Under the pieces are notes generated by a model. That model searched no databases. It was given only the letters and a program-made list of their open reading frames with translations, and was not told the DNA's origin. A DNA stretch of 16,163 nt, from positions 15,171 through 31,333 of the forward strand of contig JAGDXK010000017.1 of assembly GCA_023256405.1 (NCBI GenBank), in the 5' to 3' direction. Below, piece by piece: positions 1 to 6,001 of this stretch. A program made the position numbers and the translations under genes. The number at the start of each line of letters is the position of its first letter. Within the stretch, counting starts at the first letter, position 1. This DNA comes from Nitrososphaerales archaeon (GTDB lineage: Archaea > Thermoproteota > Nitrososphaeria > Conexivisphaerales > UBA164).

Positions 1-421
1 CGGTGTACGTTCCCTCGTCTTCAGGGCCCTCATCATATACTATTAGCGGCTTTATTCCCAGTCTGTTGTAAATTCCTTTTACTTCGCAGCTGGTCATGTG
101 TGATATGACAGGAATGAATTCAAATCCATAGTACTTGGATAGCGCCGCAAGAGCTATGCCTGTGTTTCCGCTGGTGGGCTCAACTACCACCTTATCTATT
201 CGTCCATTCTCATTAATGTAGCTATCAACCATAAAGTACGCCGGCCTCATTTTGACCGATCCGTGTATAAGCCCATCATACTCGAACATGTTAAACCATT
301 CGGCCTTTGCCATGAACTCAACGCCGTTCAGCTCTATTCTTAAAACTGGAGTGTTCCCAATTCTTATCCTGATTTTATCGTTGAGCAGCTCAACTAGAGG
401 CCTTCCAAAGTCAAACATCAT
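1..421 (-). CDS. PLP-dependent enzyme, cysteine synthase-like (5' part only)
   Basis: This is the N-terminal 140 residues of a fold-type II pyridoxal-phosphate enzyme; the rest lies off the left edge. The motif NTPVLRIEL near residues 23-31 and TSGNTGIAL near 83-91 (the phosphate/substrate-binding loop) are typical of cysteine synthase and its relatives. The expected Schiff-base lysine is K57 in GSVKMRP, where most relatives read SxKDR, so the Asp is replaced by Met. Members of the family make cysteine from O-acetylserine or, in archaea, O-phosphoserine and sulfide in the cytoplasm. Threonine synthase or another PALP-family enzyme cannot be excluded without the C-terminus. There are two tandem ATG codons at 421-416; I took the first, about 27 nt below a TATA-like box. 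Fold confidence is high and substrate confidence moderate. Confidence 0.82.
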   Translation of the reverse strand, partial: MMFDFGRPLVELLNDKIRIRIGNTPVLRIELNGVEFMAKAEWFNMFEYDGLIHGSVKMRPAYFMVDSYINENGRIDKVVVEPTSGNTGIALAALSKYYGFEFIPVISHMTSCEVKGIYNRLGIKPLIVYDEGPEDEGTYT

Positions 422-442
422 AGAAGATCAAGTTCTGAGACC

Positions 443-452
443 TCTTAATAAC
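443..452 (-). promoter_or_regulatory. TATA-like box of the cysteine-synthase-like gene
   Basis: On the minus strand TTATTAAG is centred about 27 nt upstream of the first ATG at 421. This is the spacing expected for a leaderless archaeal transcript. Base composition alone gives some chance of such a match. Confidence 0.45.
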
Positions 453-586
453 AATGTTGTAAAAGTTCTAAAAAATTTTGGAATATATTGGAAAGGGATG
501 TACACTTTTGGCAAACTGCATGTTTACGGTTTTACGCTGCCTTTTAAACTTTGAACTGCTACTGTTGAATGGCTGGGACACTCATT

Positions 587-1822
587 TTAATGAGACGGGA
601 GCCCGGTCAAGGCTCTCTCTATCTCATCCAGGGTAAGTCTTTCAGTTCTCTGATTAAATGGAGCGACAAGCGCAGCAGCTGTGAGCAGAAGCAGACTTAT
701 TAAACCAAACACCGAGGTTATTCCAATAAGCCCAAGCAGCATAGGGAAGATCTGCGTACCAGTATAGCCCCCGAGCCTGCCTGAGGCAAAAACAGAGCCG
801 CTGAGCAGACCCCTTAAAAGCGTTGGAGATATTTCAAAGGAGTAGGTTGAAATTCCTGTGTACGCGATCCCGCCAGCTAACCAGATAAAAAAGATGCTTA
901 TGGTAAAGTACTCCGGCGTTGCTGCCCTGAGAAAGTAAATTGAACTCGCTGCGGCTAAGCCTACAATGGATCCGGTCAGGATAAGTGGCCTCCTGCCAGC
1001 TCTATCAATAAGCTTAAAGGTGATAAGGCATCCAGCAAAGTACATGATCCACTGCAATCCGCCAACTATTAGGGACATGTATGCGTGAAATCCGTACGTC
1101 CTTACAAGCAACGATGGCAAATAGCTGGCGAATATTGCAAGCACAAAGGTCCATATAAAAAGCCCTGCACAGAGAACCGCTATAAACGCAATGATCCTGC
1201 GTGGCACCTTAACGCTGGAATCCGAGCGCCTTCTCCCCTCCCACAGAGAGCTTTCGCTTATTCTTCTTCTAAGCAGCAGGGTTATCAGAGGTGGAATAGC
1301 AGCGAGCCCAAAAAGGGGACGCCACGCCACGAGGCCCAGTCTCAGAAATGGTATGGCGACCACAGTGGCGGCAAAGGCTCCTATAGCCCAGAGGAGAGTC
1401 TGAATGCTTATCAATGAGCCCCGCCTCTGGGGCTCTGAAATTTCTGCCACCAGCGACCCGCTGGAGGGAACGTCCCCTCCTATGCCAACCCCTACCAGAA
1501 ACCTGCTCATCAGGAGCATAGGAACGTTAATGGAAACAGCGCTCAGTATTGAAGCTACTACAAAAAACAGCAGAACGTTGAGGATTACTGATCTTCGTCC
1601 AAATTTGTCGGCCAGCCTTCCAAAAAGCAGTGCACCAAAAACGGAGCCTATAAAGGGGGCTGAGACCAGAAGGCCGGTTGCAAGGGAGTTAAGGTGAAAA
1701 TAAGGAACCACCGAAAGCAGGGCTCCGCTCTGCAGGAGGAGGGCAAAGCCGTCCGAGAACGAGCCAAGACCCACCACCAGCGAGATGTAAAACGGATTTA
1801 CTCTCCCTCCTGCAGCGTTCAT
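587..1822 (-). CDS. MFS transporter, sugar/metabolite porter-like
   Basis: This is a polytopic membrane carrier of about 411 residues with roughly 12 hydrophobic segments in two halves. Both halves carry the MFS loop 2-3 signature: GRLADKFGRRS near residues 70-80, and DRAGRRPLIL in the matching loop of the second half. The central RRRISESSLWEGRR resembles the PESPRWL region of sugar porters and metabolite:H+ symporters, and SPTLLRG is the usual motif before helix 11. It should move a small organic solute across the cytoplasmic membrane with protons; the substrate is not predictable. Two starts are possible: TTG at 1828 or ATG at 1822. I chose the ATG because a TATA-like box lies 26 nt upstream of it. 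It follows no gene closely and is probably monocistronic. Confidence 0.9.
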   Translation of the reverse strand: MNAAGGRVNPFYISLVVGLGSFSDGFALLLQSGALLSVVPYFHLNSLATGLLVSAPFIGSVFGALLFGRLADKFGRRSVILNVLLFFVVASILSAVSINVPMLLMSRFLVGVGIGGDVPSSGSLVAEISEPQRRGSLISIQTLLWAIGAFAATVVAIPFLRLGLVAWRPLFGLAAIPPLITLLLRRRISESSLWEGRRRSDSSVKVPRRIIAFIAVLCAGLFIWTFVLAIFASYLPSLLVRTYGFHAYMSLIVGGLQWIMYFAGCLITFKLIDRAGRRPLILTGSIVGLAAASSIYFLRAATPEYFTISIFFIWLAGGIAYTGISTYSFEISPTLLRGLLSGSVFASGRLGGYTGTQIFPMLLGLIGITSVFGLISLLLLTAAALVAPFNQRTERLTLDEIERALTGLPSH

Positions 1823-1842
1823 GTGCAATCAAACATGGATGA

Positions 1843-1853
1843 AATTATTTATT
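1843..1853 (-). promoter_or_regulatory. TATA-like box of the MFS transporter gene
   Basis: On the minus strand AATAAATAATT is centred about 26 nt before the ATG at 1822. This favours that ATG as a leaderless start over the TTG at 1828. Confidence 0.5.
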
Positions 1854-2157
1854 CATTTATTCGAAAATTTGAACGCCTTAGTTATCTAATTTAATAAACG
1901 TAATAAATCCTGGACGGTGCATGCGACAATATGTTCAAAATGCATAAGCAGCGCAATACGACTATAGGACCATAACCCAAGCTGAAGAGCTGGGGAGCCG
2001 TCAGCAGCTCCGCTTTTTCGTTAATCCAATGCTGACCGTTAACGTTAAAAATTTTATATAACATAGTGATATATATAGCAAATTTCTCAAATAAATCCTC
2101 ATATGTACAAACTTTTTAGTAAATAATTTTAATCCAAAAACGTATTTCAAAGATGAA
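1854..2157. other. Intergenic stretch with a weak hairpin and AT-rich promoter DNA
   Basis: I see no convincing gene in these ~300 bases. Around 1987-2012 there are overlapping stem options (GAGCTG with CAGCTC, or GGAGC with GCTCC), followed by CGCTTTTT at 2011-2018, which looks like a terminator or the end of a small RNA. From about 2040 the DNA becomes very AT-rich, with several TATA-like strings (TTTTATATA near 2052, ATATATA near 2070, AAATAATTTTAAT at 2121-2133). The last is about 30 nt before the ATG at 2158 and is the best promoter candidate for the broken gene that follows. Confidence 0.4.
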
Positions 2158-2687
2158 ATGAGCGCTCAAGGATCTGTAAGGTGGTCGCACAGGTTTATTT
2201 TAGTATCGCTGATTCAGGGATTGCTGGCAGTGGCATGGACAATTCCAATAATAATGCCAAACATCAGGCCTCCTGTCTCTATGGTTATAGCTTCAGGAAG
2301 CGCTGGCACGTGGTTTACAGTTGGGTACTTAATGTACATCATTGCGGGCGTTGTGGGAAACGTTTTGATGAGCTTGATTTATCAGCACTATGAAATCGTT
2401 GAAGGGAAAAAGGTGGAGGCCTCGGCAACGCCCTTGCCTGGCTCCAGATGATCCTTTACAACGTAGGCGTAACGGCAGCAACATGAACTCTCATGGTAGC
2501 TGGCTACTATGGAGAAGCGGATCTGTTGCCTCCATATGTGGGTGGCAAGGGAATGACCCCTGAGCAGGTACATGTGACGTTTTTATCGCACTTCGTTGAG
2601 CCAGTAGGAGTGCTGGTAATTATAGCCTTGCTGGGAGTTATCGTAGGACTGATTTCCTACTTCAGCCTTACATCAAGAAGGGCCTGA
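2158..2687 (+). pseudogene. Broken four-helix membrane protein gene (frameshift plus in-frame stop)
   Basis: Two reading-frame pieces join into one plausible membrane protein of about 176 residues. The first frame (2158-2451) encodes two hydrophobic helices ending in SLIYQHYEIVEGKK. If one base is added to the A5 run at 2407-2411, translation moves to the second frame as KGGGLGNALAWLQMILYNVG, a third helix. That frame then meets TGA at 2484-2486 and continues as TLMVAGYYGEADLLPPYV and a fourth helix up to the stop at 2685-2687. Before 2412 the coding signal is in one frame and after it in the other, so this looks like one gene with two lesions. TGA is used as a normal stop by several neighbours. 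I do not recognise the family; its helices resemble small subunits or fragments of respiratory membrane proteins only in a general way. Homopolymer error could explain the frameshift but not the stop. Confidence 0.65.
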
Positions 2688-2764
2688 AGGATGTAAAATG
2701 TTTAGTATTTTTTATCTATTTTAAAACGATAAGTAGATCAACCCCGTTTTACTTCCAAAAGCAG

Positions 2765-2849
2765 CGCCGGGGGTGGGATTTGAACCCACAAGGCCTTATC
2801 GGCCACAGGCTCTCCAGGCCTGCCCCATACCAGGTTAGGGGACCCCGGC
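2765..2849 (-). tRNA. tRNA-Ser (anticodon GGA)
   Basis: The minus strand folds as a type II tRNA. The acceptor stem is GCCGGGG with CCCCGGC and discriminator G. The anticodon arm is CAGGC-CTGGAGA-GCCTG, giving anticodon GGA (reads UCC/UCU). A long variable arm GGCC-GATAA-GGCC is followed by the T arm GTGGG-TTCAAAT-CCCAC. The long variable arm and the G discriminator both fit serine. There is no intron and no encoded CCA. Its first 15 nt overlap the 3' end of the upstream DHH protein gene on the same strand, whose TAA stop forms tRNA positions 13-15. Confidence 0.96.
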
Positions 2850-4130
2850 AATCATCCTCCTTATTTCTTCGTATAAAAGACCCGCCTTAATAACGTTTAC
2901 ATAAATTATGAGGAACGGTCTGAGCCTTATTACCCTTCCACCGTGTTTCTTTGCTGAGCTGACGATGCTTTCCCTTAGCTCAGACCGGTCAAGAAGCACG
3001 AATGCCTCCTCAGGCCCCTCATTTGTTTCTGCTATAAGGACCTTGCCCCTAGTGTCATCCCACTTGTATACCAGCTTGTAAAAGAAGAGCAGCTGCTGAA
3101 GGTCCGAAATCCCCGTACCCACGATCCTTCTTATTATGCCCTCGTCGGTGAACCTGTCCCTTACGTTCAGCAGACTGTTAAAGAGCGTAATCAGCTTCTC
3201 GGTTTCCTCAAGACTTTCATAGAAGAGCTCGGAGCCAAAGCCTTTCGCTGGATCTGACAGTATTTTAAATATCCTCATGGACTCATTTTTGACTACAAGG
3301 GGCTCGAGCATGAACAGGACATCCCTTAAATTATAGTCATATGATGAATCATCTACATCAGCGCGCTTGTAAGAAGTTCTCCTCAGGAGCCTGCTGGATG
3401 AATACCTGAGGAGGACCTTTTCGAGCGCGTCCAGCTCATCCTCCTTCAGATCTTTAAGGGTGACAAAACGACCCTCCTTTATCTGCTGTATGCCGGTAGA
3501 TGCCACTACTGATGAAGCAACAGCAGGGCTTCCCGTGATCCCCTTGAAGTAAGGATCGTAGCTCATCGATATCGAATCTCTCAGGGGAACTATGTCCCCG
3601 AAAGGAAGCTCAAGCCTCGTTTCCTCCTGTATCCTCCTGCTCTTCAGGGCTCTCTCAATAATCATCTGGTTGATGCCCTTCAGTTTTCTGTCCTCCTGCA
3701 CGTCCTGCATTGCGGAAAGGGATCCGGTTATGGCGATAAAATAGGTCTCCTCAGGGGCTTTTGAGATTTTATCCCTTATCAGCTGAGCCATCGATGAAAG
3801 TGAGCCCTCAAAGAGTTCCTCGTAGCCAAAGTTTGATGGAGTTATACCGCCTTCGTAACCTATAATTAGGTCGGCATTCTGGCCGGACTTGCCTATGGCT
3901 ATCCTGTAGTCGCTTTCAGGAACGCTTCCTGATCCGGAATCACCTTGAGTAAACCTGACTATGACCTTACCGCCAAGCTCAACAAACGTCCTGTAAAGTA
4001 TCGATGAGGCAGCGATCCCATCAAGGGTTTTTACCGATTCTATAAAAAACCGTCTATTCGTTGCTTTTTCGGCTAATTTACTCGCTGCTTTGTCTATCTC
4101 AGATTCAAGGGAGCTATTGCTGATGCTCAT
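2835..4130 (-). CDS. DHH-family RecJ/Cdc45-like protein with degraded active site
   Basis: This is a 431-residue protein that I assign to the archaeal RecJ-like/Cdc45 (DHH) superfamily. The basis is general resemblance and its position directly after rps15, a neighbourhood seen for such genes in archaea. Residues 31-43 (ESVKTLDGIAASS) align with motif I HxDxDGxxS, but the His and first Asp are replaced (V33, T35) and only D37-G38 remain. The DHH motif is not visible; IIGYEGGIT near 89-97 occupies its place. The GxxGD motif appears as ITGSLSAMQD at 134-143. This suggests a non-catalytic protein like crenarchaeal RecJdbh, which acts with GINS and MCM in the replicative helicase; that role is inference. 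The start ATG overlaps the rps15 stop (ATGA), indicating translational coupling. The last 15 nt lie within the tRNA-Ser gene. Confidence 0.72.
   Translation of the reverse strand: MSISNSSLESEIDKAASKLAEKATNRRFFIESVKTLDGIAASSILYRTFVELGGKVIVRFTQGDSGSGSVPESDYRIAIGKSGQNADLIIGYEGGITPSNFGYEELFEGSLSSMAQLIRDKISKAPEETYFIAITGSLSAMQDVQEDRKLKGINQMIIERALKSRRIQEETRLELPFGDIVPLRDSISMSYDPYFKGITGSPAVASSVVASTGIQQIKEGRFVTLKDLKEDELDALEKVLLRYSSSRLLRRTSYKRADVDDSSYDYNLRDVLFMLEPLVVKNESMRIFKILSDPAKGFGSELFYESLEETEKLITLFNSLLNVRDRFTDEGIIRRIVGTGISDLQQLLFFYKLVYKWDDTRGKVLIAETNEGPEEAFVLLDRSELRESIVSSAKKHGGRVIRLRPFLIIYVNVIKAGLLYEEIRRMIAGVP
2870..2880 (-). promoter_or_regulatory. TATA box for tRNA-Ser inside the upstream coding region
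   Basis: On the minus strand TCTTTTATAC is centred about 26 nt before the first tRNA base at 2849. It lies in codons for the last residues of the DHH protein. The spacing is what an archaeal tRNA promoter needs, so the tRNA can be transcribed independently of rps15 and the DHH gene. Confidence 0.6.
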
Positions 4131-4576
4131 TCAAGCTGTGCCACTACGGCCTTGTATTTCCAGTCCTGAGGTAATAAGCCTTTCCTCTTGTAGTACTTGG
4201 CGAGCCTGTGTATCTTGGCCTCCACGAGCTCCAGAGCGTGCTTGTTCTTTCGGTCCGTTTTGTGTATCTGCAGATGCCTTATAAGTCTCTGCGCTTTGGT
4301 AAGCAGATTTAGAAGATCCTCGGGAATCTGGTCCTGAACTCCGTGCTCCCTTAAAATCTGGTTCAGGCTCTTTCCAGTTACGTACCTAACGCCAGGGATT
4401 CCGTATTCGTCTCTAAGGATTTCTCCTATCTGGCTGTTAGGCACACCTTCCTTTTTGAGCTTTACTACAAGCGCCTCAACCTCCTCTGGCGACATCTGAA
4501 CCCATGTAGGCTGTCTGCTAGCAGGAGGCCTGTGACTTTGAGATTTCCCCTTTCTCCTAGCATGTAACCTTGCCAA
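4127..4576 (-). CDS. rps15: 30S ribosomal protein S15 (archaeal S15P/S13e type)
   Basis: This 149-residue ribosomal protein binds 16S rRNA in the small-subunit platform. It has the archaeal N-terminus MARLHARRKGKSQSHRP, then PTWVQMSPEEVEALVVKL, the central GIPGVRYVTGKSLNQIL, and the core S15 helices with LLNLLTKAQRLIRHLQIHK, ending in KRKGLLPQDWKY. I chose the TTG at 4576-4574 rather than the GTG at 4603. The TTG gives the family's usual beginning and length, and the TATA box at 4604-4613 would overlap the GTG, leaving it upstream of the transcript start. The gene leads an operon with the DHH protein (4-nt overlap). It is transcribed divergently from aIF2-beta across a 101-bp gap. Confidence 0.95.
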   Translation of the reverse strand: MARLHARRKGKSQSHRPPASRQPTWVQMSPEEVEALVVKLKKEGVPNSQIGEILRDEYGIPGVRYVTGKSLNQILREHGVQDQIPEDLLNLLTKAQRLIRHLQIHKTDRKNKHALELVEAKIHRLAKYYKRKGLLPQDWKYKAVVAQLE

Positions 4577-4603
4577 TCTACTTTCACAGCTTCCCCTTCC
4601 CAC

Positions 4604-4613
4604 TATTTATATC
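4604..4613 (-). promoter_or_regulatory. TATA box of rps15 operon
   Basis: On the minus strand GATATAAATA is centred about 32 nt before the TTG at 4576, predicting a transcript start only a few nt before it. This rules against the upstream GTG at 4603 as the start of rps15. Confidence 0.65.
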
Positions 4614-4645
4614 TATCGCAAACAGCTCAGCACATTTTAGCAACG

Positions 4646-4656
4646 TTTTTATATGA
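4646..4656 (+). promoter_or_regulatory. TATA box of aIF2-beta operon
   Basis: TTTTTATATGA is centred about 27 nt before the TTG at 4678, so the aIF2-beta mRNA is predicted to be leaderless and to begin at or near the TTG. Confidence 0.6.
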
Positions 4657-4677
4657 TCAACGTGAAGAATTCCCAAA

Positions 4678-5085
4678 TTGCAGAGCTACTTTGAGCTGTT
4701 GAACAGAATTAGAGATCATCTGAGAAGGGATTCGTCAGTCGTAACTCAGAGGCTAAACGTCCCCCCGCCGGATGTGATCATAATTGGCAACAGGACCTTC
4801 TGGAGGAACTTCAACGCAGTAGCTGACGCCCTTAGAAGGGATCCCAAGCACATGATAATGATAATTGCAAAGGAGCTGGGAACAGCTATGACGATAGATG
4901 ATGAAGGCAAGGTAGTCATATTCGGAAGAAAGGATTCAGCCTCAGTCAAGAACGCTCTGAACTACTACATCAAGCTATACGTCACGTGCCCCGTGTGCGG
5001 AAGCCCTGACACTAAGCTGGTCAAGGAGAAGAAGATCACCTTTATACTGTGTGAAGCATGTGGTGCGAAATCCCCAGTTGCATGA
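4678..5085 (+). CDS. Translation initiation factor aIF2, beta subunit
   Basis: This is a 135-residue protein of normal length for archaeal aIF2-beta, the subunit of the heterotrimer that brings initiator tRNA to the ribosome. The N-terminal helix (QSYFELLNRIRDHLR) contacts the gamma subunit. The central alpha-beta domain carries the family motif NRTFWRNFNAVADALRRD (residues 38-55) and HMIMIIAKELGTA. The C-terminal zinc ribbon has C104, C107, C125 and C128 in CPVCGSPDT and LCEACGA. The start is a TTG that fits both the family N-terminus and the TATA spacing. It heads a plus-strand run with DUF424, whose start overlaps this gene's end. This is a secure call. Confidence 0.96.
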   Translation: MQSYFELLNRIRDHLRRDSSVVTQRLNVPPPDVIIIGNRTFWRNFNAVADALRRDPKHMIMIIAKELGTAMTIDDEGKVVIFGRKDSASVKNALNYYIKLYVTCPVCGSPDTKLVKEKKITFILCEACGAKSPVA

Positions 5086-5398
5086 TGGAAAGCTGTTCGT
5101 GGTCAACATAAAGAGCTCAGGGGAGTACGCCGTCCTAAACGCTGTTGACGAGGAGCTTCTAGGCAAGCGTATAAGCGAAGGCGCATACTCTATGTTCATC
5201 GACCCCCGCTACTTTGATGGAGAAAGGGTTGACGAGCAGGGGCTGCGTGATCTTATAAGAAGTAACAGCATAGTTAACCTGGTCGGAAACAGGGCTGTTC
5301 AGGTGGCCATTGACATGGGCTTTGGAAGCTCTGACGCTGTAAGGGTTATAGGCGGCATAAAATTCCTTATAATATATAAGTTCGTAGGAAACTACTGA
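5078..5398 (+). CDS. DUF424 family protein
   Basis: This is a small protein of about 106 residues with the DUF424 core: an initial strand (LFVVNIKSSG), AVDEELLGKRISEG, then SIVNLVGNRAVQVAIDMGF and a final strand around GGIKFLIIY. DUF424 proteins are archaeal, of unknown biochemical role, and often sit beside aIF2-beta, as here. The open frame extends back to a GTG at 5051 inside aIF2-beta, but family members begin just before the first strand. I therefore chose the TTG at 5078, which overlaps the aIF2-beta stop by 8 nt. The GTG at 5099 is the alternative. Overlap with aIF2-beta implies cotranscription and coupled translation, so a link to translation is plausible but unproven. Confidence 0.82.
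   Translation: MHDGKLFVVNIKSSGEYAVLNAVDEELLGKRISEGAYSMFIDPRYFDGERVDEQGLRDLIRSNSIVNLVGNRAVQVAIDMGFGSSDAVRVIGGIKFLIIYKFVGNY
5366..5378 (+). promoter_or_regulatory. Internal TATA box ahead of the DUF99 gene
   Basis: Within the last codons of the DUF424 gene, CTTATAATATATA is centred about 26-28 nt before the ATG at 5400. It could start a leaderless transcript of the DUF99 gene independent of the aIF2-beta promoter. The same bases also encode FLIIYKF, so the AT-richness may partly reflect hydrophobic codons. Confidence 0.45.
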
Positions 5399-5399
5399 G

Positions 5400-5975
5400 A
5401 TGCCTAACTTATTTAAGGAGAAAGCTCGGGTTCTTGGCATATCCGAATCCTTTAGCCTTGATGCTGGGGTCAGCTACATGGCAGGAGCTGTTATGAGGAA
5501 GGACCTGGTGCTCGATGACGCCTTTATAAAAGTGACTACGCTGGGAGGTTCTGATGCCACGGGCAGGATAATTGAGGGCTTCAGGGAGCTCAAGAGGAAC
5601 GACATATCCTCTATAATGCTTGATGGGTGTATACTCAGCATGTACAACATAGTCGATTACAACATGGTATACAGGGAGCTTGGCGTCCCAGTGCTCTGCA
5701 TATCCTTCAAGAAGGGCAAGGACCTCAGCGGCTCTTTTGAGTCAAGAGGTCAGCTTGACAAGCTGAGAGCCTATCTTTCGCTCGGCGAGCAGAAGAGGGT
5801 GGAAGTCTCAGGGTATGAGTACTGGATAAGGTACGCAGGGCTTGAGGAGTTTGAGGCAAAACACCTCATAAAGAGCTTCACTGTAAGCGGAAGGGTTCCA
5901 GAGCCCATAAGAGCTGCCAAGATAGTGGCAAGGGCGGTAATGAAGTTCGAGCTGTACGGGCCCGGAAAGATTTAA
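5400..5975 (+). CDS. DUF99 family protein (endonuclease V-like fold)
   Basis: This 191-residue protein matches the archaeal DUF99/UPF0215 family, whose fold is related to endonuclease V (RNase H-like). The family signature is visible in order: ARVLGI at the N-terminus, then FIKVTTLGGSDATGRIIEGF, SIMLDGCILSMYNIVD and GVPVLCISFKK, ending with SGRVPEPIRAAKIVARAV. Relatives usually read GIDDG in the first strand, with an acidic residue at the nuclease site; here it is GISES, so that residue is missing, while the Asp of LDG is kept. Activity as a nuclease is therefore doubtful and its substrate is unknown. The ATG lies one base after the DUF424 stop (TGAGATG), so it is read in the same transcript or from its own internal promoter. 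Confidence 0.85.
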   Translation: MPNLFKEKARVLGISESFSLDAGVSYMAGAVMRKDLVLDDAFIKVTTLGGSDATGRIIEGFRELKRNDISSIMLDGCILSMYNIVDYNMVYRELGVPVLCISFKKGKDLSGSFESRGQLDKLRAYLSLGEQKRVEVSGYEYWIRYAGLEEFEAKHLIKSFTVSGRVPEPIRAAKIVARAVMKFELYGPGKI

Positions 5976-6001
5976 GAGAAAACCCGGGCATTTTAAATAC
6001 G

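Noticed and set aside
252..554. A 100-codon plus-strand open frame
   Set aside because: It lies largely antisense to the cysteine-synthase-like gene, has no family features and runs into AT-rich non-coding DNA.
581..594. Inverted repeat CTCATT-TT-AATGAG at the MFS stop codon
   Set aside because: It is short, AT-rich and has only a 2-nt loop without a clear T-run on the coding strand, so a terminator call is not supported.
2115..2126. TTTAGTAAA shared between the broken gene's upstream region and the ECF palindrome
   Set aside because: Only nine AT-rich bases match, there is no inverted partner, and the distance to the start differs; chance is likely.
2404..2413. Programmed -1 frameshift site at the AAA-AAG codons
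   Set aside because: Slippage would join the frames, but the preceding base is G so the full slippery heptamer is absent, and the in-frame TGA at 2484 still truncates the product.
2484..2486. TGA read as selenocysteine or Trp
   Set aside because: TGA is a normal stop for several neighbouring genes and no SECIS-like element or selenoprotein family match is visible.
4577..4603. N-terminal extension of S15 from GTG 4603
   Set aside because: The extra nine residues are not part of the family, and the GTG overlaps the TATA box.
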